A stretch of 64,000 nucleotides of DNA from Pseudomonadota bacterium (GTDB lineage: Bacteria; Pseudomonadota; Gammaproteobacteria; Xanthomonadales; Xanthomonadaceae): NCBI GenBank assembly GCA_023386795.1, contig JAEWJB010000075.1, forward strand, positions 1 through 64,000. Direction: 5' to 3'. Each line of letters begins with the position of its first letter. Position 1 is the stretch's first letter. Both the position numbers and the translations under genes were made by a program. Shown here piece by piece: positions 48,412-58,560 of this stretch. Under the pieces are notes generated by a model. That model was not told where the DNA came from, made no database searches, and was given only the letters and a program-made list of their open reading frames with translations.

Positions 48412-48414
48412 TGC

Positions 48415-48447
48415 AAAAAGGGCATCGCGGTATCCCGCGATGCCCTT
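48415..48447 (-). terminator. Terminator of the isocitrate dehydrogenase gene, shared with the kinase
   Basis: A perfect 13-bp stem (48418-48430 with 48435-48447), loop TATC, stands between convergent genes. On the minus strand it is followed by a T run (plus-strand A5 just left of the stem), so it is a good intrinsic terminator for the leftward gene and may also stop the rightward transcript. Confidence 0.82.
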
Positions 48448-48486
48448 GGCATTTGCCGCATTGGCGCGCAGGGCGCGCCGGGGCGC

Positions 48487-49494
48487 TTACAGGCGGCTGG
48501 CGATCGCCTGGGCGAAGCCCATCGTGTTGCCGGTGCCGCCCAGGTCCGGGGTCAGCGAATCCTTGGCTTCCAGCGTGGCGACGATGGCGTTGCGCAGGCG
48601 CTCGGCGTTCTGCGGCTGGCCGACGTGGTCCAGCATCTGCGCCGCGCCCAGCAGCAGGGCGCAGGGATTGGCCTTGCCCTGGCCGGCGATGTCCGGGGCC
48701 GAGCCATGCACGGCCTCGAAGATCGCCGCATCCACGCCAATGTTCGCGCCCGGGGCCAGGCCCAGGCCGCCAACCAGGCCGGCGCACAGGTCGGAGATGA
48801 TGTCGCCGAACAGGTTGGTGGTGACGATGATGTCGAACTGTTCCGGGCGCATCACCAGCTGCATGCAGGCGTTGTCGACGATCATTTCCTGGAACTCGAT
48901 GTCCGGGTACTGCGCGGCGACTTCGCGCGCGACCTTCAGGAACAGGCCCGAGGTCGACTTGATGATGTTGGCCTTGTGCACCGCGGTGACCTTCTTGCGG
49001 CCGGTGTTCTTGGCCAGTTCGAAGGCGTAGCGCACGATGCGCTCGGAGCCCTTGCGGGTGATCCGGGTACCGGAGAAGGCGGTCTCGCCATCCTCGGACA
49101 CGGTCTGGCCTTCGCTCAGGTATGCGCCTTCAGTGTTCTCGCGCACGGTGATCAGGTCCACGCCGTCGGCAAAGCGCGACTTGGTGTTCGGGAACGACTT
49201 GGCCGGACGCACGTTGGCGTACAGGTCGAACTTGCGGCGCAGCGCCACGTTGATCGAGCTGAAACCCTCGCCGACCGGGGTGGTCAGCGGGCTCTTCAAC
49301 GCCACCTTGTTCTTCGCGATGGAGGCCAGGGTGGCCTCGGGCAGCAGGTCACCGTGTTTTTCCAGCGCGACCAGGCCGGCGTCGGCGTATTCATAGGTGA
49401 GGCCGGCCTGCAGCGCGTCGAGCACGTGCAAGGTGGCGTCCATGATCTCCGGGCCGATGCCGTCGCCGCGGATGACCGTGATTGTCTGCGTCAT
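48487..49494 (-). CDS. Isocitrate dehydrogenase, NAD-type
   Basis: The 335-residue enzyme oxidatively decarboxylates isocitrate in the citric acid cycle. 'GDGIGPEIMDA' opens it, 'VRENTEGAYLSEGQ' is the substrate loop, 'TAVHKANIIKSTSGLFL' holds the catalytic Lys, 'DNACMQLV' and 'NLFGDIISD' bind metal, and 'AVHGSAPDIAGQGKANP' binds the nucleotide. Its short length and pattern are those of the 335-residue NAD-dependent group found in xanthomonads rather than the long NADP enzyme of E. coli. The start is ATG at 49494; a longer frame has no support. Confidence 0.9.
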   Translation of the reverse strand: MTQTITVIRGDGIGPEIMDATLHVLDALQAGLTYEYADAGLVALEKHGDLLPEATLASIAKNKVALKSPLTTPVGEGFSSINVALRRKFDLYANVRPAKSFPNTKSRFADGVDLITVRENTEGAYLSEGQTVSEDGETAFSGTRITRKGSERIVRYAFELAKNTGRKKVTAVHKANIIKSTSGLFLKVAREVAAQYPDIEFQEMIVDNACMQLVMRPEQFDIIVTTNLFGDIISDLCAGLVGGLGLAPGANIGVDAAIFEAVHGSAPDIAGQGKANPCALLLGAAQMLDHVGQPQNAERLRNAIVATLEAKDSLTPDLGGTGNTMGFAQAIASRL

Positions 49495-49686
49495 AAGTAA
49501 TGGGATTCCGAACGGGGGATGGAGTCTTTGAAGACGGGAGCGCTGGCCGGCGGAGGACGCCGTGCGCATGCGAATGCCAGTAGCGGAATTATGCCCGATC
49601 GGGCTCCCGCCCCCCAAACCGACCTTGGTCGAAGGCGGGCCGCGCGCCCCGGGCGGCCTTCCCGCGGGGCGCCGGCGCCGCCCTGC
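49495..49686. other. Intergenic stretch with GC-rich dyads
   Basis: No gene is seen. Around 49640-49680 several GC-rich inverted segments (GCGCGCCCCGGG / CCCGCGGGGCGC) follow the end of the AhpD-like gene on the minus strand and may serve as its terminator. The isocitrate dehydrogenase promoter must lie here; no clear -10/-35 pair was found. Confidence 0.35.
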
Positions 49687-50088
49687 TCAGCCGTGCGGAT
49701 GCGCCTGCGGGGGCGGCGCGCCGCCTTCCAATTGGTCCAGGAAGTCCACCGCGCGCCGCAGGTGCGGAATCACGATCGAGCCCCCCACCACCAGGCCCAC
49801 CGAGAAGGTCTCGAAGAACTCCTCGCGGGTGACGCCCACTTCCTTGCACTGGGCCACGTGGTAGCTGATGCAGTCGTCGCAGCGCAGCACCATCGAGGCC
49901 ACCAGCCCCAGCAGTTCCTTGGTCTTCACGTCCAGCGCGCCGGCCTGGTAGGTCTGCGTGTCGAGCGCGAAGAAGCGGCGTACGACCTGGTTCGGCTCGT
50001 CCAGGATGCGCTTGTTCATGCGCTGGCGGAACTCGGTGAACGCGCGGACGCGGTCGGCCTCGTCCTCGTGCGTGGGGGCCCCGCTCAT
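49687..50088 (-). CDS. Carboxymuconolactone decarboxylase / AhpD-like protein
   Basis: The 133-residue protein has the AhpD-like core 'LDVKTKELLGLVASMVLRCDDCISYHVAQCKEVGVTREEFFETF', with the redox pair C-x-x-C (CDDC) and the proton-relay His four residues on. AhpD-type proteins are thiol peroxidase partners. It is coupled by ATGA to the glutaredoxin gene, which supports a joint redox role. The physiological partner is unknown. Confidence 0.85.
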   Translation of the reverse strand: MSGAPTHEDEADRVRAFTEFRQRMNKRILDEPNQVVRRFFALDTQTYQAGALDVKTKELLGLVASMVLRCDDCISYHVAQCKEVGVTREEFFETFSVGLVVGGSIVIPHLRRAVDFLDQLEGGAPPPQAHPHG

Positions 50089-50393
50089 GCCTGCGCCTCC
50101 GGACCCTGGCCCGCCAGCAGCGGTTCCAGCTTGCCGGCGCGGTGCAGCGCCATCATGTCGTCATAGCCGCCCACGTGGACGTCCCCGATGAAGATCTGCG
50201 GCACGCTGGTACGCCTGGCCAGCGCCACCATCTTTTCGCGCTCGGCCGGGTCCAGGTCGATGCGCACTTCCTCCCACTGCTGTCCCTTGCTCTTGAGGAA
50301 GTTCTTGGCCGCCACGCAGTACGGGCAGATGGCGGTGGAATAGAGCCGGATCCGGGGCGCGCCGCCGGTGGCCGGTGAAACGGTGTCGTTCAC
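50085..50393 (-). CDS. grxC: Glutaredoxin 3
   Basis: The 102-residue protein has the dithiol active site Cys23-Pro-Tyr-Cys26 in 'STAICPYCVAAKNFL', the cis-Pro loop 'RRTSVPQIFIG' and 'HVGGYDDMMALHRAGKL' for glutathione binding. It has an extended N-terminus of about 13 residues compared with E. coli GrxC. It reduces disulfides with glutathione in the cytosol. The downstream AhpD-like gene overlaps it by four bases. Confidence 0.9.
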   Translation of the reverse strand: MNDTVSPATGGAPRIRLYSTAICPYCVAAKNFLKSKGQQWEEVRIDLDPAEREKMVALARRTSVPQIFIGDVHVGGYDDMMALHRAGKLEPLLAGQGPEAQA

Positions 50394-50530
50394 GGGAAAC
50401 TCCGCGTGGGTTCAGTGGTCTGCAATATGGTAACGGCCCGCTGGAATTTCGAGCCGCCGGCCGCAACACTGTGGACCGCTACGCATTCACGCGCCGGCCA
50501 GCCGGCGACGCCTCACTGCCGGAGCCCGCC

Positions 50531-52168
50531 TTGCGCCACCTGCTGCTTGCCACCGCCGTCACCCTGGCCCTTGCCACGGGCATCAGCCCCGCCCAGGAGA
50601 GCCGGCTGCCGGACATCGGCTCATCCGCCGGCGAACTGCTCACCCCGGCGCGCCAGGCCGAGTACGGCAAGATGATGCTGGCCGAGCTGCGCAACTACGG
50701 CTACGTGCTGCAGGACCCGCTGATCGAGGACTGGCTGCAGACCCTGGGCCAGCGCCTGGGCGCCAACAGCGACCAGCCGCAGCAGCCATTCACCTTCTTC
50801 ATGCTGCGCGAGCGGCAGATCAACGCCTTCGCCACGCTCGGCGGCTACGTGGCCGTCAACGCCGGCCTGGTGCTGACCGCCGAGCGCGAGGACGAAGTGG
50901 CCGCGGTGCTCTCGCACGAAATCGCCCACGTCACCCAGCAGCACGTATTGCGTGGGGTCGAACGCGCCCAGCGCGACCAGATCCCCATCCTGCTCGGCAT
51001 GCTGGCGGCGGTGATCGCCGCGCAGAGCGCCGGTGGCAATTCCAGCGGCGACGCCACCCTGGCCAGCATCACCAGCGCGATGGGCCTGATGGCGCAGCGG
51101 CAGATCAACTACACCCGTTCCAATGAATCGGAGGCCGACCGCCTGGGCATCCGCACCCTCGCCCGCAGCGGCTACGACGTGGACGCCATGGCCGGCTTTT
51201 TCGAGCGCATGTCGCTGGCCATGCGCGGCAACGAGGGGGGCTACAGCGCGCCGGATTACCTGCAGACCCACCCGGTCACCACCACGCGCATCGTCGAGGC
51301 CAAGGCCCGCGCCGAGCAGATGAAGAAGGACACCGTCCTGCTCACCACCAGCGTGCCGGGTGCCACCGAACAGGTGCGGGTGAACCCGTCCGACCCCTCG
51401 CTGTCCGAGCCGCTGGGCACCAGCACCAACCCGCTGCTGCCGTACACCTTCCAGGTGCCGTTCGACGCCGCTACCCGCGGCAACAGCGGACAGTTCGCGT
51501 GGGCCAAGGAACGCCTGCGCGTGCTCAGCGCCAACACGCCCGGCGCGGCGATCCGCGAATACGAGGACCTGCGTCGCGGCAGCCCCAAGGGCCTGACGGA
51601 CGCCCAGCGTTACGGCCTGGCGCTGGCGCACATGCGCAACAGCGACAGCCAGGCCAACGTGATGCACACGCTCTCTGCCTTGCTGGAAGACCACCCGGAC
51701 AACCTGTGGATCGCCCTGGCGCTGGGCGAGGCGCAGACCCGCGCCGGCCAGGCCGAGCAGGCCAACCAGCGATTCGAGCAGCTGCTGCACAACCACCCGG
51801 ACAGCCGCCCGGTGGTGCTGACCTACGCCGGCCTGCTCAACGAACAGGCCACCGCGGCGGCCGGACGGCGCGCCCAGCAGATCCTGGAACCGCTGGCGCG
51901 CAGGGCCGCCGAGGACCCGGTGTTCCAGCAGACCTATGCCCGCGCCAGCGAGCTGGCCGGCAACCCGCACCGGGCCAGCGAGGCCTATGCGGAGGCCGCC
52001 TTCCTGAACGGACGCGCCGAGCAGGCGCTGATCCAGCTGCAGGCACTCAAGCGCCAGGACCTGGACTACGTCACCCGTGCCCGCGTAGATGCCCGCATCG
52101 CGGCCATTACCCCCACGGTGCTCGAACTGCGCCGCCAAGGCGTGCGCGACCCCGAGCTGTCACGCTGA
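50531..52168 (+). CDS. bepA: Periplasmic M48 metalloprotease with TPR domain, BepA-like
   Basis: The protein (545 residues from a TTG start with GGAG six bases upstream) has a signal peptide (MRHLLLATAVTLALATGISPAQE). The protease domain carries His129-Glu-x-x-His133 in 'LSHEIAHVTQQH' and the third ligand in 'NESEADRLG'. 'RQINAFATLGGYVAVNAGLV' precedes it as in BepA/YfgC. The C-terminal half is TPR repeats (about 290-530). BepA promotes LptD and BAM assembly and degrades stalled outer-membrane proteins. An in-frame GTG at 50471 would add 20 residues before the signal and is less likely. Confidence 0.85.
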   Translation: MRHLLLATAVTLALATGISPAQESRLPDIGSSAGELLTPARQAEYGKMMLAELRNYGYVLQDPLIEDWLQTLGQRLGANSDQPQQPFTFFMLRERQINAFATLGGYVAVNAGLVLTAEREDEVAAVLSHEIAHVTQQHVLRGVERAQRDQIPILLGMLAAVIAAQSAGGNSSGDATLASITSAMGLMAQRQINYTRSNESEADRLGIRTLARSGYDVDAMAGFFERMSLAMRGNEGGYSAPDYLQTHPVTTTRIVEAKARAEQMKKDTVLLTTSVPGATEQVRVNPSDPSLSEPLGTSTNPLLPYTFQVPFDAATRGNSGQFAWAKERLRVLSANTPGAAIREYEDLRRGSPKGLTDAQRYGLALAHMRNSDSQANVMHTLSALLEDHPDNLWIALALGEAQTRAGQAEQANQRFEQLLHNHPDSRPVVLTYAGLLNEQATAAAGRRAQQILEPLARRAAEDPVFQQTYARASELAGNPHRASEAYAEAAFLNGRAEQALIQLQALKRQDLDYVTRARVDARIAAITPTVLELRRQGVRDPELSR

Positions 52169-52224
52169 AGCTGCTCTGCAGGACTTGCCGTGGAGCCATG
52201 CTGGCCCCGGGTGACGTCACATGT

Positions 52225-52242
52225 CTGTCATAAAACCGTAGT
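52225..52242 (+). promoter_or_regulatory. Pho box candidate upstream of phoB
   Basis: CTGTCATAAAACCGTAGT resembles the consensus CTGTCATA-A/T-A-C/T-CTGTCAC. The first half is perfect and the second is degenerate. It lies 38 bases before the phoB start, so PhoB would regulate its own operon, as in other proteobacteria. Confidence 0.6.
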
Positions 52243-52279
52243 CTACTGGCGACCATCCGCCATCCCCCACGGTAGCCGT

Positions 52280-52969
52280 GTGCAGAAACGCATCCTGATC
52301 GTCGATGACGAACCCGCGATCCGCGACATGGTCGCCTTTGCCCTGCGCAAGGGTGAATTCGAGCCGATCCACGCCGGCGACGCCCGCGAGGCACAGACCG
52401 CCATCGCAGACCGTGTTCCCGACCTGATCCTGCTGGACTGGATGCTCCCGGGCACCAGCGGCCTGGACCTGGCCCGCCGCTGGCGCAAGGACACCCTGAC
52501 GCGCGAGATCCCCATCATCATGCTGACCGCGCGCGGCGAGGAAAACGACCGTGTCGGCGGCCTGGAAGCCGGCGTGGACGACTACGTGGTCAAGCCGTTC
52601 TCGGCCCGTGAACTGCTGGCACGCATCCGCGCGGTGATGCGCCGCGCCCGCGACGACGACGAGGATGGCAGCGTGTCGGTGGGCGAGTTGCGCATCGACG
52701 GCGCCGCGCACCGCGTGTTCGCCGGTGATTCGCCGGTGCCGATCGGCCCGACCGAGTACCGCCTGCTGCACTTCTTCATGACCCACCCCGAACGCGTCTA
52801 CAGCCGCACCCAGCTGCTGGACCATGTCTGGGGCGGCAGCGTCTATGTCGAGGAGCGCACCATCGACGTGCACATCCGTCGCCTGCGCAAGACGCTGGAA
52901 CCGTTCGGCATGGAAAACATGGTGCAGACCGTGCGCGGATCGGGTTACCGGTTCTCGGCAGCGACCTGA
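52280..52969 (+). CDS. phoB: Phosphate regulon response regulator PhoB
   Basis: The 229-residue protein starts at a GTG (VQKRILIVDDEPAIRDMVAF), the length of E. coli PhoB. The receiver domain has Asp9, Asp10 and phospho-acceptor Asp53 in 'LILLDWMLPG', Thr in 'IIMLTARGEE' and Lys in 'YVVKPFS'. The C-terminal winged helix has 'PIGPTEYRLLHFFMTHPERVYSRTQLLDHVWG' and 'RTIDVHIRRLRKTL'. phoR follows by 34 bases, so both are in one operon. Confidence 0.95.
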   Translation: MQKRILIVDDEPAIRDMVAFALRKGEFEPIHAGDAREAQTAIADRVPDLILLDWMLPGTSGLDLARRWRKDTLTREIPIIMLTARGEENDRVGGLEAGVDDYVVKPFSARELLARIRAVMRRARDDDEDGSVSVGELRIDGAAHRVFAGDSPVPIGPTEYRLLHFFMTHPERVYSRTQLLDHVWGGSVYVEERTIDVHIRRLRKTLEPFGMENMVQTVRGSGYRFSAAT

Positions 52970-53003
52970 CGGCACCCGCTGCACGCCGCCGGTCATCGCC
53001 TCC

Positions 53004-54326
<1,323 letters not shown>

Positions 54327-54408
54327 CGCCCGTGCTATTGGTATGAGCGCAGCAAGCGCGGGCCTCGGGCCCGCGTTCCCACCGTCACCGTTTCCTGCAG
54401 AAGGTCAC

Positions 54409-56511
54409 ATGGCCAGCGCCAAGAAAGCCGCCGTCAACGTCACCGCCGAACCCGTCGCGCACGACCCCCTTCGCGAGCCGGCGCTGTACCTCAACCGCGA
54501 GCTGTCGCAGCTGGATTTCAATTTCCGCGTGCTGGCCCAGGCCCTGGACGAACAGGTGCCGCTGCTGGAACGCCTGCGCTTCCTGTGCATTTCCTGCACC
54601 AACCTGGACGAGTTCTTCGAGATCCGCGCCGCCACCGTGCGCCACGCGCAGGAATTCGGCCTGGCCCCGGCGCCGGACGGCATGAGCCCGACCGCCATCC
54701 TCAATGCCGTGCACGACCGTGCGGCTGAACTGGTGGACCAGCAATACCACTGCTGGAACCAGGTGCTGCGCCCGGCGCTGGCGGAGGCCGGCGTGGGCGT
54801 GCTCGGCCGCAATTCGTGGACCGCGCGGCAGAAGCGCTGGCTGCGCGCCTACTTCCGCAACGAGATCATGCCGGTGCTCTCGCCGCTGGGCCTGGACCCG
54901 GCGCACCCGTTCCCGAAGATCCTCAACAAGACGCTCAACATCGTCGTGGTGCTGGAAGGCACCGACGCCTTCGGCCGTGCCGGCCACCTGGCCATCGTGC
55001 GCGCGCCGCGTTCGCTGCCGCGCATCATCCAGCTGCCCGAAACCCTCTCCGAACCCGGTACGCAGAGCTTCGTGTTCCTGTCCTCGGTGCTGTCGGCCTT
55101 CGTGGACGAAATGTTCCCCGGCATGGAGGTCAAGGGCGCCTACCAGTTCCGCGTCACCCGCAATTCCGAGCTGGTGGTGGACGAGGAGGAAGTGGAGAAC
55201 CTGGCGCTGGCGCTGCGCGATGAGCTTGTGGACCGCGGCTACCGGCCGGCGGTGCGCCTGGAGATCGCCGACGACACGCCCAAGCCGATCGTGCGCACGC
55301 TGCTGCAGAATTTCGGCTTGCCGGACAACGCGGTGTACCGCATCGCCGGCCCGGTGAACCTCAGCCGCGTGATCCAGGTGTACGACCTGGTGCAGCGCCC
55401 GGAACTGAAATACCCGCCGTTCAATCCGCGCACGCTGCGCGACAGCGAAGGCATCTTCGAGATCGCCGGCAAGGGCGATGTGCTGCTGCACCATCCCTTC
55501 GATGCGTTCACCGCGGTGTTGGACCTGATCCGCCAGGCCGCCGTCGACCCGAACGTGCTGGCGATCAAGCAAACCCTTTACCGCACCGGCAAGGACTCGG
55601 CGATCGTCGATGCGCTGATCGTGGCCGCGCGCAACGGCAAGGACGTCACCGTGGTGGTGGAGTTGCGCGCGCGCTTCGACGAGGAAGCCAACCTGGGCCT
55701 GGCTGACAAGCTGCAGGAAGCCGGCGTGCAGGTGGTATACGGCGTGGTCGGCTACAAGACCCACGCCAAGATGCTGCTGATCGTCCGCCGCGAGGGCCGC
55801 AAGCTGCGCCGCTACGTCCACCTGGGCACCGGCAACTACCACAGCGGCACGGCGCGTGCGTATACCGACCTGAGCCTGATCACCGCCGATGCAGACATCG
55901 GCAACGACGTGCACTTGCTGTTCCAGCAGCTCTCCGGCCTGGCGCCGAAGATGAAGCTCAAGTGCCTGCTGCAATCTCCCTTCACCCTGCATGCCGGGGT
56001 GCTGGCCCGCATCGAGCGGGAGACGACGTTGGCGCAGCAGGGCCGCCCCGGCCGCATCATCGCCAAGATGAACGCGCTCAACGAACCCCAGGTGGTGCGT
56101 GCGCTTTACCAGGCCTCTCAGGCGGGCGTGCAGATCGACCTGATCGTGCGTGGCGCCTGCACGCTGCGCCCCGGCGTGCCGGGCGTGTCGGACAACATCC
56201 GCGTGCGCTCCATCGTCGGACGCTTCCTGGAACACAGCCGCGTCTACTGGTTCGGCAACGACGGCGAACCGGAACTGTTCTGCGCCAGTGCCGACTGGCT
56301 GGAACGCAACCTGCTGCGACGGGTGGAAACCTGTTTCCCGATCCTCGATGCGGATATCGCTGCGCGCATCCACCGCGAGGTGCTGCAGAACTACCTGGAC
56401 GACAACTGCAACGCCTGGGAACTGCACGCAGACGGCATTTATCGCAAGCGCATGCCCGCCGAAGGCGAACGGCTCCATTCCGCGCAGCAGGCACTGCTCG
56501 ACACCCTGTAA
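54409..56511 (+). CDS. ppk1: Polyphosphate kinase 1
   Basis: The 700-residue enzyme makes polyphosphate from ATP. 'YLNRELSQLDFNFRVL' and 'CISCTNLDEFFEIRAA' mark the N-terminal domain; the catalytic His that is autophosphorylated is His452 in 'GYKTHAKMLLIVRREG', followed by 'YVHLGTGNYHSGTARAYTDLSL'; the second His region is 'GACTLRPGVPGVSDNIRVRSIVGRFLEHSR'. It follows phoR by 83 bases and precedes ppx. The ATG with AAGG site is chosen; an in-frame ATG at 54343 lacks a site. Confidence 0.95.
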   Translation: MASAKKAAVNVTAEPVAHDPLREPALYLNRELSQLDFNFRVLAQALDEQVPLLERLRFLCISCTNLDEFFEIRAATVRHAQEFGLAPAPDGMSPTAILNAVHDRAAELVDQQYHCWNQVLRPALAEAGVGVLGRNSWTARQKRWLRAYFRNEIMPVLSPLGLDPAHPFPKILNKTLNIVVVLEGTDAFGRAGHLAIVRAPRSLPRIIQLPETLSEPGTQSFVFLSSVLSAFVDEMFPGMEVKGAYQFRVTRNSELVVDEEEVENLALALRDELVDRGYRPAVRLEIADDTPKPIVRTLLQNFGLPDNAVYRIAGPVNLSRVIQVYDLVQRPELKYPPFNPRTLRDSEGIFEIAGKGDVLLHHPFDAFTAVLDLIRQAAVDPNVLAIKQTLYRTGKDSAIVDALIVAARNGKDVTVVVELRARFDEEANLGLADKLQEAGVQVVYGVVGYKTHAKMLLIVRREGRKLRRYVHLGTGNYHSGTARAYTDLSLITADADIGNDVHLLFQQLSGLAPKMKLKCLLQSPFTLHAGVLARIERETTLAQQGRPGRIIAKMNALNEPQVVRALYQASQAGVQIDLIVRGACTLRPGVPGVSDNIRVRSIVGRFLEHSRVYWFGNDGEPELFCASADWLERNLLRRVETCFPILDADIAARIHREVLQNYLDDNCNAWELHADGIYRKRMPAEGERLHSAQQALLDTL

Positions 56512-56668
56512 GCCCACCGTCCTGCAAGCACACCGTTCCGCGCCGGCGTCGCGCACGGGAGCACCCGCCTGCACGCGGCCATCACGTCTTCACGCAGGAC
56601 ACGCTGTGCCGCCACGGCGCCCGTGCCGGCTGCTGCGCATCCACGCGGCCCACGCTAACATTTGCCCC

Positions 56669-58195
56669 ATGCCCAATACCTCCCCGACCTCTCCGCCGTT
56701 GCAGGACGGTGACCTGCTGGCCGCCGTCGACCTGGGGTCCAACAGCTTCCACATGATCATCGCCCGCTACATGCTCGGGCAGCTGCGGGTGGTAGACCGG
56801 TTGCGCGAGACCGTGCGCATGGCCGACGGCCTGGATGGCAAGGGCGGGCTGTCGGCCGAGGCCCGTGCCCGCGCACTGGAATGCCTGGCCCGCTTCGGCC
56901 AGCGCATTCGCGAAATCCCCCCCACGCGCGTGCGCGCCCTGGCCACCAACACCGTGCGCCAGCTGCGTTCGCCGCAGACGTTCCTGTCGCCGGCTGAAGC
57001 CGCACTGGGCACCCCTATCGAAGTGGTCAGCGGCCGCGAGGAGGCCCGCCTGATCTACCTGGGCGTGGCGCACGCACAGCCCCCCAAGCCGGACCAGCGC
57101 CGGTTGGTGATTGACATCGGCGGCGGCTCGACCGAATTCATCATCGGCCGCGGCTTCGAGACGCTGGAGCGCGAGAGCCTGCAGGCCGGCTGTATCGCCA
57201 GCACGCGGCGGTTCTTCCCCGGCGGCAAGCTGTCCAAGAAGCGCTGGAAGGATGCGCTCACCGAGATCGGCGCCGAGTTCCAGCAATTCGCCACGCTGTA
57301 CCGCGCACTGGGCTGGCACGAGGCCGTGGGCTCGTCGGGCACGCACAAGTCGATCGGCGAAATCTGCGCGGCGATGAAGCTCACCAAGGGCGCGATCACC
57401 GCGCAGGCGCTGCCGGTCGTGCGCGAAGAACTGCTGAAGGCCAAGCACATCGAGGACATCCAGCTGCCGGGCCTGTCGGCCGATCGCCGCCCGATCATCG
57501 CCGGCGGCATCCTGGTGCTGGAAGCCGCGTTCCAGGCCCTGGGCCTGGAGAAGCTGATGGTGAGCAAGGCCGCGATGCGCGAAGGCATCCTGTACGACAT
57601 GCTCGGCCGCGCCGGCGCCAGCGACCCGCGCGACAACTCGGTGGCCGCGCTGGTACATCGCTATGCCATCGACGAGAACCAGGCCGGCCGCGTGGAAGCC
57701 ACCGCGCAGCGCATGCTGGCCCAGGTCGCCGGTCCCTGGCAGCTGGACGGCGACGACGCCCGCGTGCTCGGCTGGGCCTGCCGCCTGCACGAACTGGGGC
57801 TGATGATCGCGCACAGCCAGTACCACGTGCACGGCGCCTACGTGCTGGAGAACTCCGACATCGCCGGGTTCTCGCGGCAGGAGCAGCAGGTGCTCGCCAC
57901 GCTGGTGCGCACGCATCGCCGCAACGTGCCGAAGAACGCCTTCGAAGCCCTGCCCGATCGCCTGCTGCTGGCGACGCGCCGCAAGGCCGCGCTGCTGCGT
58001 CTGGCGGTGCTGCTGCATCGCGCGCACGAATCGGACCCGATCCCGACGCTGGACTTGAGCGCGGACGACAACCGACTCTCCCTGGTGCTCTCGCAGGAAT
58101 GGCTGCAGACCCGCCCGCTGCTGCGCGCCGACCTGATTGGCGAAGTGGAAGGGATGGCAGGCCTGGGAATCACCTTCAAGCCCTTCGAGGCCTGA
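56669..58195 (+). CDS. ppx: Exopolyphosphatase
   Basis: The 508-residue enzyme of the Ppx/GppA family releases phosphate from polyphosphate ends. Visible motifs: 'AAVDLGSNSFHMIIAR' (phosphate 1), 'TNTVRQLRSPQ', 'VVSGREEARLIYLGV', 'LVIDIGGGSTEFIIG' (phosphate 2), and an HD-like C-terminal domain ('LHELGLMIAHSQYHVHGAYVLENSDIAGFSRQEQ'). The gap to ppk1 is 157 bases. With ppk1 it sets the cell's polyphosphate level. Confidence 0.93.
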   Translation: MPNTSPTSPPLQDGDLLAAVDLGSNSFHMIIARYMLGQLRVVDRLRETVRMADGLDGKGGLSAEARARALECLARFGQRIREIPPTRVRALATNTVRQLRSPQTFLSPAEAALGTPIEVVSGREEARLIYLGVAHAQPPKPDQRRLVIDIGGGSTEFIIGRGFETLERESLQAGCIASTRRFFPGGKLSKKRWKDALTEIGAEFQQFATLYRALGWHEAVGSSGTHKSIGEICAAMKLTKGAITAQALPVVREELLKAKHIEDIQLPGLSADRRPIIAGGILVLEAAFQALGLEKLMVSKAAMREGILYDMLGRAGASDPRDNSVAALVHRYAIDENQAGRVEATAQRMLAQVAGPWQLDGDDARVLGWACRLHELGLMIAHSQYHVHGAYVLENSDIAGFSRQEQQVLATLVRTHRRNVPKNAFEALPDRLLLATRRKAALLRLAVLLHRAHESDPIPTLDLSADDNRLSLVLSQEWLQTRPLLRADLIGEVEGMAGLGITFKPFEA

Positions 58196-58327
58196 CGCAA
58201 GCCAGTCATCGAAAGGCAGTCTTCCGCCTCGCCTATCCCGCGCGCCCCTCAAAAGGGGGATGCCTTCCAGTGACGCAAAGCGTTGCGCTGTTGATCTTGG
58301 TGCCGATCGCGGCGCTCTGTCGGGCGT

Positions 58328-58430
58328 GCGGGGGCCATGCCCTGTCGGGGGCGTAGGGCGACAGGACGTCGCCCTACGAGCCCCGCACGGATGCGGTTTT
58401 TGGCGTCCCCCGACAGGGCATGGCCCCCGC
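58328..58430. repeat. Nested inverted-repeat element (REP/MITE-like)
   Basis: Outer arms of 24 bp (58328-58351 with 58407-58430) are perfectly complementary and enclose an 11-bp hairpin (58352-58362 with 58368-58378, loop AGGAC) and a T5 run. It lies in the 365-base gap 58196-58560, which holds no other recognisable feature. Dispersed palindromic elements of this kind are common between genes in Xanthomonadaceae; whether this one is repeated in the genome cannot be seen here. Confidence 0.75.
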
Positions 58431-58560
58431 GCGCCGCGCGATAGCACCAGAGCCGCCGCGCCGTTCGCGACCCACCCACCACCGCGTCATCTCCACGCAA
58501 CAGAACTGCAACGCGGATGCCACCGCTCCCACCGACACTGGCGACCATCCGGAGGTCGCC

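Noticed and set aside
50621..52138. Minus-strand frame of 505 codons opposite the BepA-like gene
   Set aside because: The plus strand has HExxH and TPR repeats; the reverse frame has no recognisable motif.
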